A stretch of 64,000 bases of DNA from Xanthomonas arboricola (lineage in GTDB: Bacteria; Pseudomonadota; Gammaproteobacteria; Xanthomonadales; Xanthomonadaceae). The notes below the pieces were generated by a model. It saw nothing but the letters and a program-made list of their open reading frames with translations, had not been told where the DNA came from and made no database searches. The position numbers and the translations under genes are program-made. Below are positions 8,769 through 17,511 of this stretch, piece by piece (within the stretch, counting starts at the first letter, position 1; every line of letters begins with the position of its first letter). Location: NCBI RefSeq assembly GCF_002940665.1, contig NZ_MIGY01000002.1, positions 682,001 to 746,000 on the forward strand. The letters run 5' to 3'.

Positions 8769-9451
8769 TCGCGGTCACCATCCCGGCACATAACGAAGTG
8801 GATCTGATCGGCAAGTGCCTGCAATCCATTCTGGTGGCAGCCGCGCATCCACACCTGTTTGGAGAGCGCGTGGAAATCCACGTCGCGCTCGATCGCTGCA
8901 CCGACGGTACTGGCCCCATCGCACGCGCGCACGGCGCAAGGACCATCAACACCTCTGGGGGTGTCGGCATTGCGCGTGCAGCGGCGGCATCGGCCGCCAT
9001 CGCGCGTGGGGCGCGCTGGCTTGCCTTCACCGATGCGGACACCCGCGTGCCCCCGGATTGGCTGTCGGCACAGCTCGATTGCGCTGCGGATGTGTTCTGT
9101 GGCGTGGTGGAGGTGACCGATTGGCACGATTTCCGTCCCGAAACACGACAAGCCTTTCTTGCCAAGGAAATCCGTCGAGATGGGCACCCGCATGTGCATG
9201 GTGCCAATCTCGGCATGAGCGTGGCCGCGTATATGGCAGCCGGTGGCTTCTCTTCGCTGAAATGCAGCGAAGATGTGGCGCTGGTTTCGGCATTGGAGCG
9301 CGCCGGCATGCAGATTGCCCGCCTGGTGAAGCCGGTCGTCAATACCAGTGCCCGCCGCATTGCGCGTGCGACCGGTGGATTCAGCGATCACCTGGCCCGC
9401 CTTGAAATGGCCGTGCTGGCAGGCGAGGCAGTACTGCGCAATCAGGTGTAG
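8765..9451 (+). CDS. Glycosyltransferase family 2
   Basis: The 228-residue protein is a GT-A fold glycosyltransferase. It starts with the typical strand VTIPAHNEVDLIGKCLQSIL, carries the metal-binding DxD-type motif TDADTRVPPDW (about residues 93-103), and has the acceptor-loop region HGANLGMSVAAY followed by SEDVALVSAL, matching the family's ED catalytic acid. No membrane segments are present, so it is probably cytoplasmic and uses a nucleotide sugar. It is the last gene of the four-gene cassette and overlaps the methyltransferase by four bases. Confidence 0.87.
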   Translation: MIAVTIPAHNEVDLIGKCLQSILVAAAHPHLFGERVEIHVALDRCTDGTGPIARAHGARTINTSGGVGIARAAAASAAIARGARWLAFTDADTRVPPDWLSAQLDCAADVFCGVVEVTDWHDFRPETRQAFLAKEIRRDGHPHVHGANLGMSVAAYMAAGGFSSLKCSEDVALVSALERAGMQIARLVKPVVNTSARRIARATGGFSDHLARLEMAVLAGEAVLRNQV

Positions 9452-9782
9452 TTTAGCGCCCGGTGCGTCAGCGGGTGTTGTTCGGCAGCAAGCGGGAGCA
9501 TCGATTGCCGGCATTTGGATGGGCTCGCCGTTGGAAACATCGCAGGTAACCCGATTCATTGCGTTGATCGACGATTCGATCACGGTGGGCTGTCTCGACA
9601 CTGGACAGCTCGATTATGCATATGGTCGAGCTGCACATAATCCGCTGCAGCCGCACTCCTCCGATTCCATCGCTACCTGCAGATCCTCATCCGAATCGCT
9701 TCCACGTTGGAAAAACGATCATTTCGCAACTTCCCCCACGTGCCGCAACCGGTTCGAGCCGGCCACTGCCGCTACCGAGGTT
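9452..9782 (+). other. Intergenic region after the glycan cassette
   Basis: I see no supported gene here. Open frames exist but look like chance frames. A plausible terminator for the cassette was not recognised; the region presumably carries the promoter of the small gene at 9783. Confidence 0.4.
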
Positions 9783-10016
9783 ATGATGGACTCCACGATG
9801 TTTCGACACATTGGCCGGTATCGATTGACTGCACATACGGCTCCGGTGGACGGTGTCTTCGCCCCAGAGATTCTGGTGTCGCTCAATGATGGAATCACCC
9901 TGTATGGAAATAGGCGTGACATGCGATTCGACACGCAACTTGCGGCGCACCATTACGCCAGGCAATGGATGAGCAGATGCACCATCACCTCGACGGGCAT
10001 CCTTGAGAGCGCATAA
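9783..10016 (+). CDS. Small conserved-type hypothetical protein
   Basis: This is a 77-residue protein of unknown function. It reads RYRLTAHTAPVDGVFAPEIL then a stretch ending MRFDTQLAAHHYARQW, which resembles small proteobacterial proteins whose C-terminal part is a phenylalanine-containing strand followed by an AA-x-x-YA helix. No signal peptide or membrane segment is visible. ATG 9783 is the first of three nearby ATGs (9783, 9786, 9798). The same frame is open upstream to 9348, but that part reads like noise. It could be a small stress or DNA-adjacent protein; that is a guess. Confidence 0.55.
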   Translation: MMDSTMFRHIGRYRLTAHTAPVDGVFAPEILVSLNDGITLYGNRRDMRFDTQLAAHHYARQWMSRCTITSTGILESA

Positions 10017-10037
10017 GCATCGCCCGCATGTCCAATT

Positions 10038-10283
10038 TCAGGCCCCGGACATTTCCGCTGCCGGAAAGCGCAAGGTGAAGCAGGCGCGCTGACCAGTCAC
10101 CGACTGCACCTCCATATATCCGCCGCCCTGGCTGACCGCCGCCATCTGCTTGCACCACGCCCAGCCCCGCGCCTTCCCGCCGATTTTGTCGTGAATCAGG
10201 CATCGGACAATTGACCGCAGATTGCCGATGCAATGCCGCTACCATTGTCGTCAATGGAGAGGGTGACGTGGTGTTAGTTCGCA
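10038..10283 (-). pseudogene. Remnant of a sensor histidine kinase ATPase domain
   Basis: Reading the minus strand gives VTLSIDDNGSGI, the G1 box of a histidine kinase, then SDA followed by an in-frame TGA, then FTTK, the usual start of the G2 box. One base later in phase the text resumes as GGYMEVQSVTGQRACFTLRF and a normal stop at 10038. The order and spacing match the end of a HATPase_c domain. The premature stop, at least one frameshift and the absence of any dimerisation or sensor region upstream show that this is only a fossil of the C-terminal 80 residues. It is oriented away from the receiver protein gene at 10333. Confidence 0.7.
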
Positions 10284-10332
10284 GTGCTTACATCGATCAC
10301 GTATTTTTCGCGCAGGAAACGTAGTGTGATCA

Positions 10333-10725
10333 ATGCATCCTCAGAAAATCTGCTTTATGCGCTCTACAAACGAAAAACTGATTCTTGTCGTCGAGGACGA
10401 TGCTGACACTCTCGAGCTCGCCACGCTGTTGCTGACCGCAAGTGGATATGCAGTGGTGACCGCAATCGATGCGCAAGGCGCGCTGGAACATATCGATAAT
10501 TTTCCGGCGATCGCGCTCGTTTTCACGGACCTGCAGATGCCGGGCTTGCTGGATGGCTACGGCCTGATTTCGTACCTGCGTGCGGACGGCAATAATCTGC
10601 CGGCGATCCTCACATCGGGCTTGGGGCATTCCCCGAATGGATTGCCGACCCGGACGACGTTTTTAAGCAAGCCCTACACCCGCCGCAGCCTTGTGCAGAA
10701 TATCGAGGCATTTGTCGGGCATTAG
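10333..10725 (+). CDS. Stand-alone response regulator (CheY-like receiver)
   Basis: The 130-residue protein is a single receiver domain: acidic pair in LVVEDDADTLELA, phosphoacceptor aspartate in FTDLQMPG, and conserved lysine in LSKPY. There is no output domain. ATG 10333 gives a short leader; ATG 10357 (MRSTNEK) is an equally good start. The neighbouring histidine kinase is only a remnant on the opposite strand, so this regulator must now be phosphorylated by a kinase elsewhere or is an orphan. Receivers of this type often sat beside hybrid kinases. Confidence 0.85.
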   Translation: MHPQKICFMRSTNEKLILVVEDDADTLELATLLLTASGYAVVTAIDAQGALEHIDNFPAIALVFTDLQMPGLLDGYGLISYLRADGNNLPAILTSGLGHSPNGLPTRTTFLSKPYTRRSLVQNIEAFVGH

Positions 10726-10886
10726 CGACACCGTGAGAGCGCAGCCGCGCACCGGACGGTGCCAGTGCACGTTTCGGTCGGAGTGACCGTAGCGCCCTGG
10801 ATCGATTGATCAGAACACTCCAGGAAGAATCGCTAGGGGCGCCGGATGCGGGGCGCCGTAAGACTGCTGCGCATCGCTACCGGGCA

Positions 10887-11582
10887 TCAGCGTGCCGCAC
10901 GCCGCCAGCCGGCATTGATCGCTTCCTGGCTGGTGCAGAAGAACCGCTCGCCCTTGGCAGGTGAGATGCTGGTCCGCGTGTAATCACGTTGCCCGGGCAT
11001 GTGAAAGATCTTGCTGCCCTCGCTCGAAATATTGCCCTTGATGGCGCAGTGCGCAGGCGCCTGCGTCCGCGTTGCCACCCGAGCACGCTGTGCCGATTGC
11101 TTGCGTTTGTTGCGCCGGTAATCGGCGGGCATCTGAAAGGTGCCGGCCCAGAGGTTGTGCCGTTGCTGCTGCGCGTTGCGTTCGTCGGCGACGAATGCGG
11201 TGGCGTACTCGCGGTAGGCCACTGCCCAACCGGATTGCACCATCCAGCGGTTGACCGACTGCCCCTGCACGTAGCACTCGGCAACGATCCGTCCGTAGCG
11301 GTCGGTGTCCTTGGGTTGGCAGCGAACCGTCTTGTCGCGCAGGTAGCCATCCAGTGCTGCGGCGGAACGTCGGCCGCACGGCCACGCGCTACCCGCGTTG
11401 CTGGTGCATTGCTGCGCACTTTCGGGTGCATCGACGCCCCACAGGCGGATGCGTTTGTGCGCGACAGTGATGGTGTCGCCATCGGTCACGGTTGCGCGGC
11501 CGACCAGCTCTGCTGCGACAAGGGGTGAGGCGAACAGCGCGACGACAACAACCACCGAACATCTGAACAACATCAACAACAA
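10887..11582 (-). CDS. Secreted thermonuclease-family (SNase-like) protein
   Basis: The 231-residue protein has a signal peptide (hydrophobic core VVVVALFASPLVAA, cleavage likely after AA) and an SNase-like OB fold: GRATVTDGDTITV with the calcium-binding aspartates, RLWGVDAPES with the first catalytic arginine and glutamate, and TDRYGRIVAECY with the second arginine. It should be a periplasmic or secreted phosphodiesterase degrading DNA or RNA. After the nuclease domain (to about residue 150) there is a basic linker and a C-terminal stretch of about 55 residues (GERFFCTSQEAINAGWRRA) resembling the excalibur-like or repeat tails found in some family members. It is monocistronic. Confidence 0.85.
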   Translation of the reverse strand: MLLMLFRCSVVVVVALFASPLVAAELVGRATVTDGDTITVAHKRIRLWGVDAPESAQQCTSNAGSAWPCGRRSAAALDGYLRDKTVRCQPKDTDRYGRIVAECYVQGQSVNRWMVQSGWAVAYREYATAFVADERNAQQQRHNLWAGTFQMPADYRRNKRKQSAQRARVATRTQAPAHCAIKGNISSEGSKIFHMPGQRDYTRTSISPAKGERFFCTSQEAINAGWRRAAR

Positions 11583-11956
11583 GCCTCGGATGATCGGCAG
11601 AGCGTGGTCCGTCTGTTCTTGCCTTGGTGATAGCGTCTAGCCGATTGGCTCACCAGAGATCCATCGCACCGATGCCTGCGTCAGTCAGGGCAGACGCGGG
11701 GTCGGCACTGTATGCCAATGGGACGGCGCTGCCTATCCCTTGCGCTGGTCCGCGAAGATGGTGTTGCGCTCGGTGTTCATCGACGTACAGTCATCACGGC
11801 TGGATTGGAGGCCGATCAATCGCGGTATTGATAGACGGCCAACTAAAGGCCCGTGCCTTGAAGACTGGCGCCTCTGAAAGGTTGGATTGTTCCTGATGAG
11901 ACCTACACGTGGCCCCTGCCCCATTGCACACCGGCGCAAGTAACACACCACATACT
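11583..11956. other. Intergenic region between the nuclease and sugar dehydrogenase genes
   Basis: No supported gene was found. It should contain the promoter of the nuclease gene (minus strand). Short open frames on both strands show no recognisable protein. Confidence 0.4.
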
Positions 11957-11980
11957 GCCCGGTTCTTTGCAGAACCGGGC
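11957..11980 (-). terminator. Hairpin after the sugar dehydrogenase gene
   Basis: GCCCGGTTCT and AGAACCGGGC form a perfect 10-base stem around TTGC, 13 bases past the stop of the minus-strand dehydrogenase gene. No clear U tract follows, so it may stabilise the 3' end rather than terminate alone. Confidence 0.6.
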
Positions 11981-11992
11981 ATGCAGGCAGGC

Positions 11993-13318
11993 TTACTGCG
12001 CAGCCGCTTGCGCCGCGGCAGGCGCCGCATCCGGCGTCACTCGCCAGATCGTATTGGCCAGATCGTCCGCCACGATCAACGCGCCACGCGGGTCGAGCGT
12101 GACGCCGACCGGACGACCGCGAGTCAGGCCATCGTCGCCGTGGAAGCCGGAGACGAAGTCGATGGGGTCGCCCGCCGGGCGGCCATCGCGAAACGGCACG
12201 AACACCACCTTGTAGCCCACCGGCGGATCACGATTCCAACTGCCGTGCTCACCGACGAACACGCCGTCGGCGAACCGCGTCCCCATCGCGGTGGACGAAA
12301 ACGCGACACCGAGTGCGGCCACATGCGAGCCCAGCGCGTAATCCGGAACGATGGCCGAGGCGACCTTCTGCGGATCCTGCGGCATGACCCGCGTGTCCAC
12401 ATTCTTGCCCCAGTAGCTGTACGGCCAGCCGTAGAAGCCACCTTCGCGCACAGAGGTGAGGTAATCGGGCACCAGGTTCGGGCCGATCTCGTCGCGCTCG
12501 TTCACCACCGCCCACAGGGCGCCATTGCCGGGCTGGATCGCCAATGCAGTGGGATTGCGCAGGCCGGTGGCGTAGCTCTTGTGGGCGCCGGTGGCTGGAT
12601 CCACCTGCCAGACCTGCGCGCGGTCGACCTCGGCAATCATGCCGCGCTCGGTGATGTTGCTATTGGAGCCGATCGCAACATACAGATAACGCCCGTCGGC
12701 ACTGGCGGTAAGAGCCTTGGTCCAGTGATGGTTGATCGCTGACGGCAAGTCGGTGACCTTGCTGGGCGCAGTACTGGCCTTGGTCTGCCCTTGCTGATAG
12801 TCAAATCGCACCAGTGCGTCCTGATTTGCCACGTACAAGGCGTTGCCGATCAGCGCCAGGCCATACGGTGCGTTGAGCTTGTCGGCAAAGACGGTCTTCA
12901 GCTCATACATGCCGTCGCCATCGGCATCGCGCAGCAGCGTCAGACGGTTGCCACTCTTGACCGAGGTGTTGCCCTTGGCCTTGATCGCGCCGGCAATCAC
13001 GTCCTTGGGTTTGAGGTTGGGTGCACTGCCGCCGCGGCCTTCGGCAACCAGGATGTCGCCGTTGGGCAACACCAGCGTCTGGCGTGGAATGCCCAGACCG
13101 GTGGCGATCGCGGTGATCCGGTAACCCGCAGGCACAGTGGGCTTGCGCTCGCCCCACGCTGCCGGCTTGGCGATGGTCATGTCGGGCAACAGGCCTCGAT
13201 CCGGCGCTGGCAGCTCGGGGCCGGCCCCGTGTTGTTTGAGCTCCGGTGCCTTGCCGCAGGAAGCGAGCGCGGCAGCGAGCACCGAAACCGACACGACAGT
13301 AAGGGCATGACGTTTCAT
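11993..13318 (-). CDS. PQQ-dependent sugar dehydrogenase / sorbosone dehydrogenase-like lipoprotein
   Basis: The 441-residue protein begins with a lipoprotein signal (MKRHALTVV..., lipobox LASC, cysteine at about residue 23) and continues as a six-bladed propeller of the soluble glucose dehydrogenase / L-sorbosone dehydrogenase type, with blade motifs such as LPNGDILVAEGRGG, APYGLALIGNALYVAN, GLRNPTALAIQP and GEHGSWNRDPPVGYKVVFVP. It is predicted to oxidise an aldose or similar substrate in the periplasm. The start at 13318 is chosen because GGGAGG precedes it and it gives a lipoprotein signal; the frame is open further upstream but without sense. Its start overlaps the stop of the membrane protein gene as ATGA. 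Confidence 0.85.
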   Translation of the reverse strand: MKRHALTVVSVSVLAAALASCGKAPELKQHGAGPELPAPDRGLLPDMTIAKPAAWGERKPTVPAGYRITAIATGLGIPRQTLVLPNGDILVAEGRGGSAPNLKPKDVIAGAIKAKGNTSVKSGNRLTLLRDADGDGMYELKTVFADKLNAPYGLALIGNALYVANQDALVRFDYQQGQTKASTAPSKVTDLPSAINHHWTKALTASADGRYLYVAIGSNSNITERGMIAEVDRAQVWQVDPATGAHKSYATGLRNPTALAIQPGNGALWAVVNERDEIGPNLVPDYLTSVREGGFYGWPYSYWGKNVDTRVMPQDPQKVASAIVPDYALGSHVAALGVAFSSTAMGTRFADGVFVGEHGSWNRDPPVGYKVVFVPFRDGRPAGDPIDFVSGFHGDDGLTRGRPVGVTLDPRGALIVADDLANTIWRVTPDAAPAAAQAAAQ

Positions 13319-13731
13319 CGGGCACCTCCCACACGCAGACTGGATAATCCCGACCATGTCGCAACCAGCGCGAATGCAGTCGCAATGGCTGAAAACACCA
13401 ACGCTGCCGGCATGATCGCCCAGGCATCGCGGGCATGATGCAAGGCGTCGAAGAAGCCGACGATCCATGCCGCACCCAGTGCGATCACATAGATGACATT
13501 GCGGCTTCCGCGAGCGAAGCCGACGATCGCGCAAAGCAATGCAATGGTCGCCAACACCATCGCGCCGATCAACAACCACGCGGCAAAGTTGGCCCACTGG
13601 ATCTGATGACTGCTCCAGTACGCGTAGTCGCTCAGCAAGGCACCGAGGAACAGCGGCCACACACCGCCGAGCACGGCTGCGTGGAACGGATGGATGGCCC
13701 AGGATCGGGCGGGCATGGCAGTCGGATTCAT
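13315..13731 (-). CDS. DUF2231-type integral membrane protein
   Basis: The 138-residue protein has four hydrophobic helices (AAVLGGVWPLFLGALLSDYA, then three more to about residue 130) and the N-terminal HPFHAAVLGG signature, in which the histidines may bind haem as proposed for DUF2231 relatives. The gene overlaps the downstream sugar dehydrogenase gene by four bases, so it is likely to be the membrane redox partner or anchor of that enzyme. This partnership is inferred from the operon. Confidence 0.75.
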   Translation of the reverse strand: MNPTAMPARSWAIHPFHAAVLGGVWPLFLGALLSDYAYWSSHQIQWANFAAWLLIGAMVLATIALLCAIVGFARGSRNVIYVIALGAAWIVGFFDALHHARDAWAIMPAALVFSAIATAFALVATWSGLSSLRVGGAR

Positions 13732-14261
13732 GGCGGACTCATTGGGCGCGTTGGTGAAACGTGCCCCGATGCTGCCAGCTGCCACGTGATGAGCGCGGTG
13801 ATGCTGGGTCGTTTCCGCGCGATGGACTGGCCGGCAAGAGTCGGAACCCCACTCATCCTGCCGAGCGACCGCTGGACCGCCGCCATGGCCACAGCGAATG
13901 CCGCTCCAAGCAGGGCACAGAATAGGACCGCACCGGTGCGACTGCACGAGCTGCGTGGCCAGGATCAGCGTCGGCTCCCCGACCCGCCGGTGTCGTCAGC
14001 AGCACGCATCCTTGAGAGCTTGAGTTCCAATGCGCATCTGCAGTGACGAGCACCGGTCATAGGATCATGCAATCTGGATGGATGGAGCGGCGCTGCATCC
14101 GTCTCATGCTCGTTGCCTGTCTTCATGACAAGGAGACAGCGATGGGAAGCGCAGCCTCAATGCGTCCGACTCCGCATGGTATACGCGCAGCCGGGGCGTC
14201 ATCAGCGCTGCAAAGCTTGGCGTCGGATGCGGTTGGGCGCAGCTGTCCTGCTCTCTGTTGT
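13732..14261. other. Intergenic region
   Basis: No supported gene. Open frames on the plus strand (to 14046 and from 14043) have no recognisable sequence. It presumably holds the promoter of the DUF2231-sugar dehydrogenase operon. Confidence 0.35.
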
Positions 14262-14537
14262 CCCTCCCCCGCAGCACATCCTTCCGAGGTCATGTCCATG
14301 ACGACCTGGACTGGGTGAGCCGTGAACTGGCCACGATCAACGTGCTCGCCGTACTGGAAAGCGTGGAGGCGCAGCTGCAATCGCATTTGAAAGATCGGCT
14401 TGGACGTCGGTGTGACCGAGGCGCTGCTTCACGAACTGGCCCAGGTGCTGGACAAGCGCGTCGGTGCGGCCGCGGGCACACGCGCCAAGGGCGGCACCGG
14501 CCAAAGCCAGGGCCCAACGAGCCTGGACAAGGCTTGA
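14262..14537 (+). pseudogene. Possible frameshifted remnant of an unknown gene
   Basis: From 14262 the plus strand reads HDDLDWVSRELATINVL then LAVLESVEAQLQSHLKD, a protein-like amphipathic stretch. Near 14397 the sense moves to another frame and continues LDVGVTEALLHELAQVL and DKRVGAAAGTRAKGGTGQ to a stop at 14535. No start codon with a ribosome site is evident. The two halves fit a single ancestral protein, but its family is not recognised and the case is weak. Confidence 0.3.
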
Positions 14538-14610
14538 TGACCGCGGCGCATGCTGCCGGTGCGCATGCGGCTGCCGATGGCGGCACCAGGTCGAAACCGA
14601 TTGGACCCCG

Positions 14611-14886
14611 CTAAAGCGGCGTCGGGCCAGCCGCCAGCGCAGACCGCACGCCGGCCTGCTTGACGATCAACTGGCCGATGTATTGCTCGGCCAGCCTGGT
14701 GCCGATCTCCAGCGCGGTCTGCAGCGAGCCAAAGGTAGGCGCAGCCGGCAGCGGAACAGGATGACCACAGACGTGCAAGGTCTCAAGCACGATGCGCCGG
14801 TGCCCGAGCTGTCGAGCGACCACGCGGTATGGCAGGCCCCGGTCGGTGCCTTCCGTGGACATTCTGTCGGTGCAAGAGGTGCTCAT
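14611..14886 (-). CDS. Hypothetical protein
   Basis: The 91-residue frame from ATG 14886 reads sensibly in its second half (VVARQLGHRRIVLETLHVC, then SLQTALEIGTRLAEQYIGQL), an antiparallel-strand then helix pattern. An ATG at 14862 is an alternative start. No signal or membrane segment. Function unknown. It faces the possible pseudogene, and this whole stretch looks decayed, so the gene may be a remnant. Confidence 0.4.
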   Translation of the reverse strand: MSTSCTDRMSTEGTDRGLPYRVVARQLGHRRIVLETLHVCGHPVPLPAAPTFGSLQTALEIGTRLAEQYIGQLIVKQAGVRSALAAGPTPL

Positions 14887-15602
14887 CGGATTCGAGCATA
14901 GCTGTGATGCCCAAATTCGGTGGCAACGGAACTTGAACAATTTAGACAGGCGCTAGCGCTGCGACTGCAGCGCACTCCTGATATCACGGATGCGACCTGA
15001 CCAAGCCGTGCCGTGCCGAGATGGCACCGATGTTCCGCCCTGCGTGGCGCACGTCGCGCCACCGACGAGGCAGGCATCAGCGATCTGCTGTAGGAGCACG
15101 CCGCATTTTGAATGCCGCCTGTGCTCAATACCCACAGCAAGCCAAGCACGGACGGATCGATCGTATCGCTTCAGTTGAACACGGAGATGGCGCTACCCAG
15201 ACAAACGCAATTGCACGACTCATTTTGTTCCCCCTGTATGGCCCTGTAGAAACTCACGTATACACGCACGCGTTTTGAGAAAGCAGCAGGGCCATTGCTG
15301 TCGCGTTGGTTCAAAACGGCTCGGACCGCGGCAAACGACATCGGATACGGATGAGCACGTTTAATACCTTTACCATTGAAACCAGTGCCACCTGTCGACG
15401 CGCGTCACTGATTACGGTATTCGTCTGCAGCCGCGCCGCCAGTCCAGTTTATTGTCGTGCTCGATGGTGGCGCGGGGTTTTCATTGGAATGGGCCGGTTT
15501 ATTCGAAAAGGCGGTACCGCAAAATGATCGTCACCTGTCGACGACCTCGGTTTGTTTCTAGTAGCCGTGCAGTGTGTGATCTTCAACACGGAATATGACG
15601 AC
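14887..15602. other. Long intergenic region upstream of the EAL protein gene
   Basis: About 700 bases with no recognised gene. Base composition is somewhat more AT-rich from 15220 to 15600 than in flanking genes, as expected for a promoter and leader of the EAL gene. I could not assign specific elements. Confidence 0.4.
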
Positions 15603-17387
15603 ATGACGCTTGCTTTGGATAACAAACGGCAGGAACAGCACTCCGACTGGTCGGGGGTGCCGATCGACCTGGGTGGCATGGAGCCGCTCGATCAGATCGC
15701 GCGTCTGCTGTGCCATGCACTGGTTGCGCCTGCGGCCGCATTGACCATCATCGAGGGCGGTCGCGTGCGCGTGCTGGCAGCGCGTGGCATCAGCGCCGCC
15801 CATGTCCAGCAGGCCATCGAATTGTGCCTGCATGTTTCTGCTGCGCCCAATGGCGTGACAGAGCTGATTGAACCTGCCGCCCTTGCCCCAATCCAGCTGG
15901 GCGACGCCGCCTTCCCGGGCTTGCCGGCGCGTTTCATTGCCTGCGTTCCTGTAGGCGCACCGCAGACCGGTGTATCCGGCACCCTGTGCGTGATCGATAC
16001 GCGTGAGCGGCGCCTGGCCAGCCAGGAACACCAACAGCTGCTGATGTTCGCCAATGTGGCTGCGGCGCAGCTGGAACTGCAATTCGGCGCCGGGCGGCGC
16101 GAACCGCATAGCGGCTTGCTCAATGCACGCCAGCTGCAATCGGACCTGGATGCCCTCGCCTTCGGCAGCCATTGCGTACCGACCATTGCTGCCTTCATCG
16201 AGGTCTACGACACCCAGGCGGCCAATGAGGCGCGTCAGGCGCTGGGCATGCAGCCGCTGGAAGAACTGGTGCGCCACGCCAGCTATGTGCTGACCCGCGC
16301 GCTGCGCGGCAAGGCCACCGTCTATCACGTGGCGCCAATGCGCTTTGCGTTTTTCCTATTGAATTCCGCGCCCGACGAGATGGAGGACTTGCTGCTCGAC
16401 CTGCGTGACATGTTGCATGCGCCGATGGATGCGGCCGGCATCCCCATGGCGTTGACCTTTCATGCCGGAGTTGTCCGCTTTGCACCACAGCAGCCGGACA
16501 CCAACGATGTCATGCGCAAGGGACTGGTGGCGCTGGGCGATGCGATCAGCAATCACGCCATCGTGTGCTGGTACAGCGCATCTCATGACGACGCGATCCA
16601 ACGTTCGTACCGATTGGCGCTGGATGCCGAAAAGGCCCTGGACGCGGGCGATTTCCGTCTGGTTTTCCAGCCCCGGATCAATCTCGAAGACTTGTCGGTG
16701 ACCGGATTCGAGGCGCTGTTGCGCTGGCGTCATGCCAGCCTCGGCCCGATCGGTCCGGATGAATTCATCCCGCTGTTCGAAAAGACCGCCTTGATGTGCA
16801 CCGTCACCAACTGGGTGATCGAAAACGCGTTGGTGCAATTGGCCGGGTGGCGTGCGCAGGGGCTGGACTTCTCCATGTCGATCAATCTGTCTTCGCGCGA
16901 TTTCGGCAACCGCAATCTCGCCGCAGACGTCATCCATCGCTGCAAGGAACTGGCCATTCCCACTTGCCGGATCGAGCTGGAAATCACCGAGGGCCGCTGG
17001 CTGCGCAGCAATGTGGAGGCAGTGCCACGGCTGCGCAGCCTGCGCGAGGCCGGAATCAGTGTGGCCATCGACGACTTCGGGACCGGCTACAGCAACTTCG
17101 GTTACCTCACCGAATTGCCGGTCAACGTCCTCAAGCTCGATCGCTCGCTGGTGACCGGCATCGCCACCAAGGCCGGCATGCAAATGCGCGCCGAGGCCGT
17201 GGTACGCCTGGCCAGTGCGCTGGGCTATCGCACCGTGGCAGAGGGCATCGAGCACGCCGACGAAATCGCGCTGCTGCGCAGTTGGGGATGCGATGAAGCG
17301 CAGGGCTATCTGCTGGCACGGCCGATGGAGGCGGAACTGGTCGCGGCATATGTGGCACACGCCGCAGCCGAGCGACGCTTGCCATGA
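15603..17387 (+). CDS. GAF / degenerate GGDEF / EAL domain protein, predicted c-di-GMP phosphodiesterase
   Basis: The 594-residue soluble protein has an N-terminal GAF-like sensor (about residues 30-170), a degenerate GGDEF domain (about 180-340) in which the GG[DE]EF signature is replaced by the RFAFFLL segment, and a C-terminal EAL domain. The EAL catalytic set looks intact: E370 in FEALLRW, N in INLSS, ELEITEG, IDDFGTGYSN, the lysine of KLDRSL, AEGIEH and QGYLLARPM. It should hydrolyse c-di-GMP in the cytoplasm, perhaps with the dead GGDEF as a GTP sensor. ATG 15603 follows the first sensible codon; a TTG at 15552 would add an unlikely leader. Confidence 0.9.
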   Translation: MTLALDNKRQEQHSDWSGVPIDLGGMEPLDQIARLLCHALVAPAAALTIIEGGRVRVLAARGISAAHVQQAIELCLHVSAAPNGVTELIEPAALAPIQLGDAAFPGLPARFIACVPVGAPQTGVSGTLCVIDTRERRLASQEHQQLLMFANVAAAQLELQFGAGRREPHSGLLNARQLQSDLDALAFGSHCVPTIAAFIEVYDTQAANEARQALGMQPLEELVRHASYVLTRALRGKATVYHVAPMRFAFFLLNSAPDEMEDLLLDLRDMLHAPMDAAGIPMALTFHAGVVRFAPQQPDTNDVMRKGLVALGDAISNHAIVCWYSASHDDAIQRSYRLALDAEKALDAGDFRLVFQPRINLEDLSVTGFEALLRWRHASLGPIGPDEFIPLFEKTALMCTVTNWVIENALVQLAGWRAQGLDFSMSINLSSRDFGNRNLAADVIHRCKELAIPTCRIELEITEGRWLRSNVEAVPRLRSLREAGISVAIDDFGTGYSNFGYLTELPVNVLKLDRSLVTGIATKAGMQMRAEAVVRLASALGYRTVAEGIEHADEIALLRSWGCDEAQGYLLARPMEAELVAAYVAHAAAERRLP

Positions 17388-17471
17388 TGCGATCTGTCTG
17401 AAGCGCGATACGCGTGTGCATTGCTCTTGACCGATTCGCGCGGCACCGCCCTCGCCTGCTGCAGTGATACA

Positions 17472-17505
17472 CATGGCAACGCAGCGCCCACGCTGTGTTG
17501 CCATG
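17472..17505. terminator. Convergent terminator hairpin
   Basis: CATGGCAACGCAGCG and CGCTGTGTTGCCATG pair over 15 bases with one mismatch around the loop CCCA. It lies between the stops of the EAL gene (17387) and the DUF1349 gene (17512), so it could serve both. No strong T tract follows. Confidence 0.55.
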
Positions 17506-17511
17506 CGGCGG

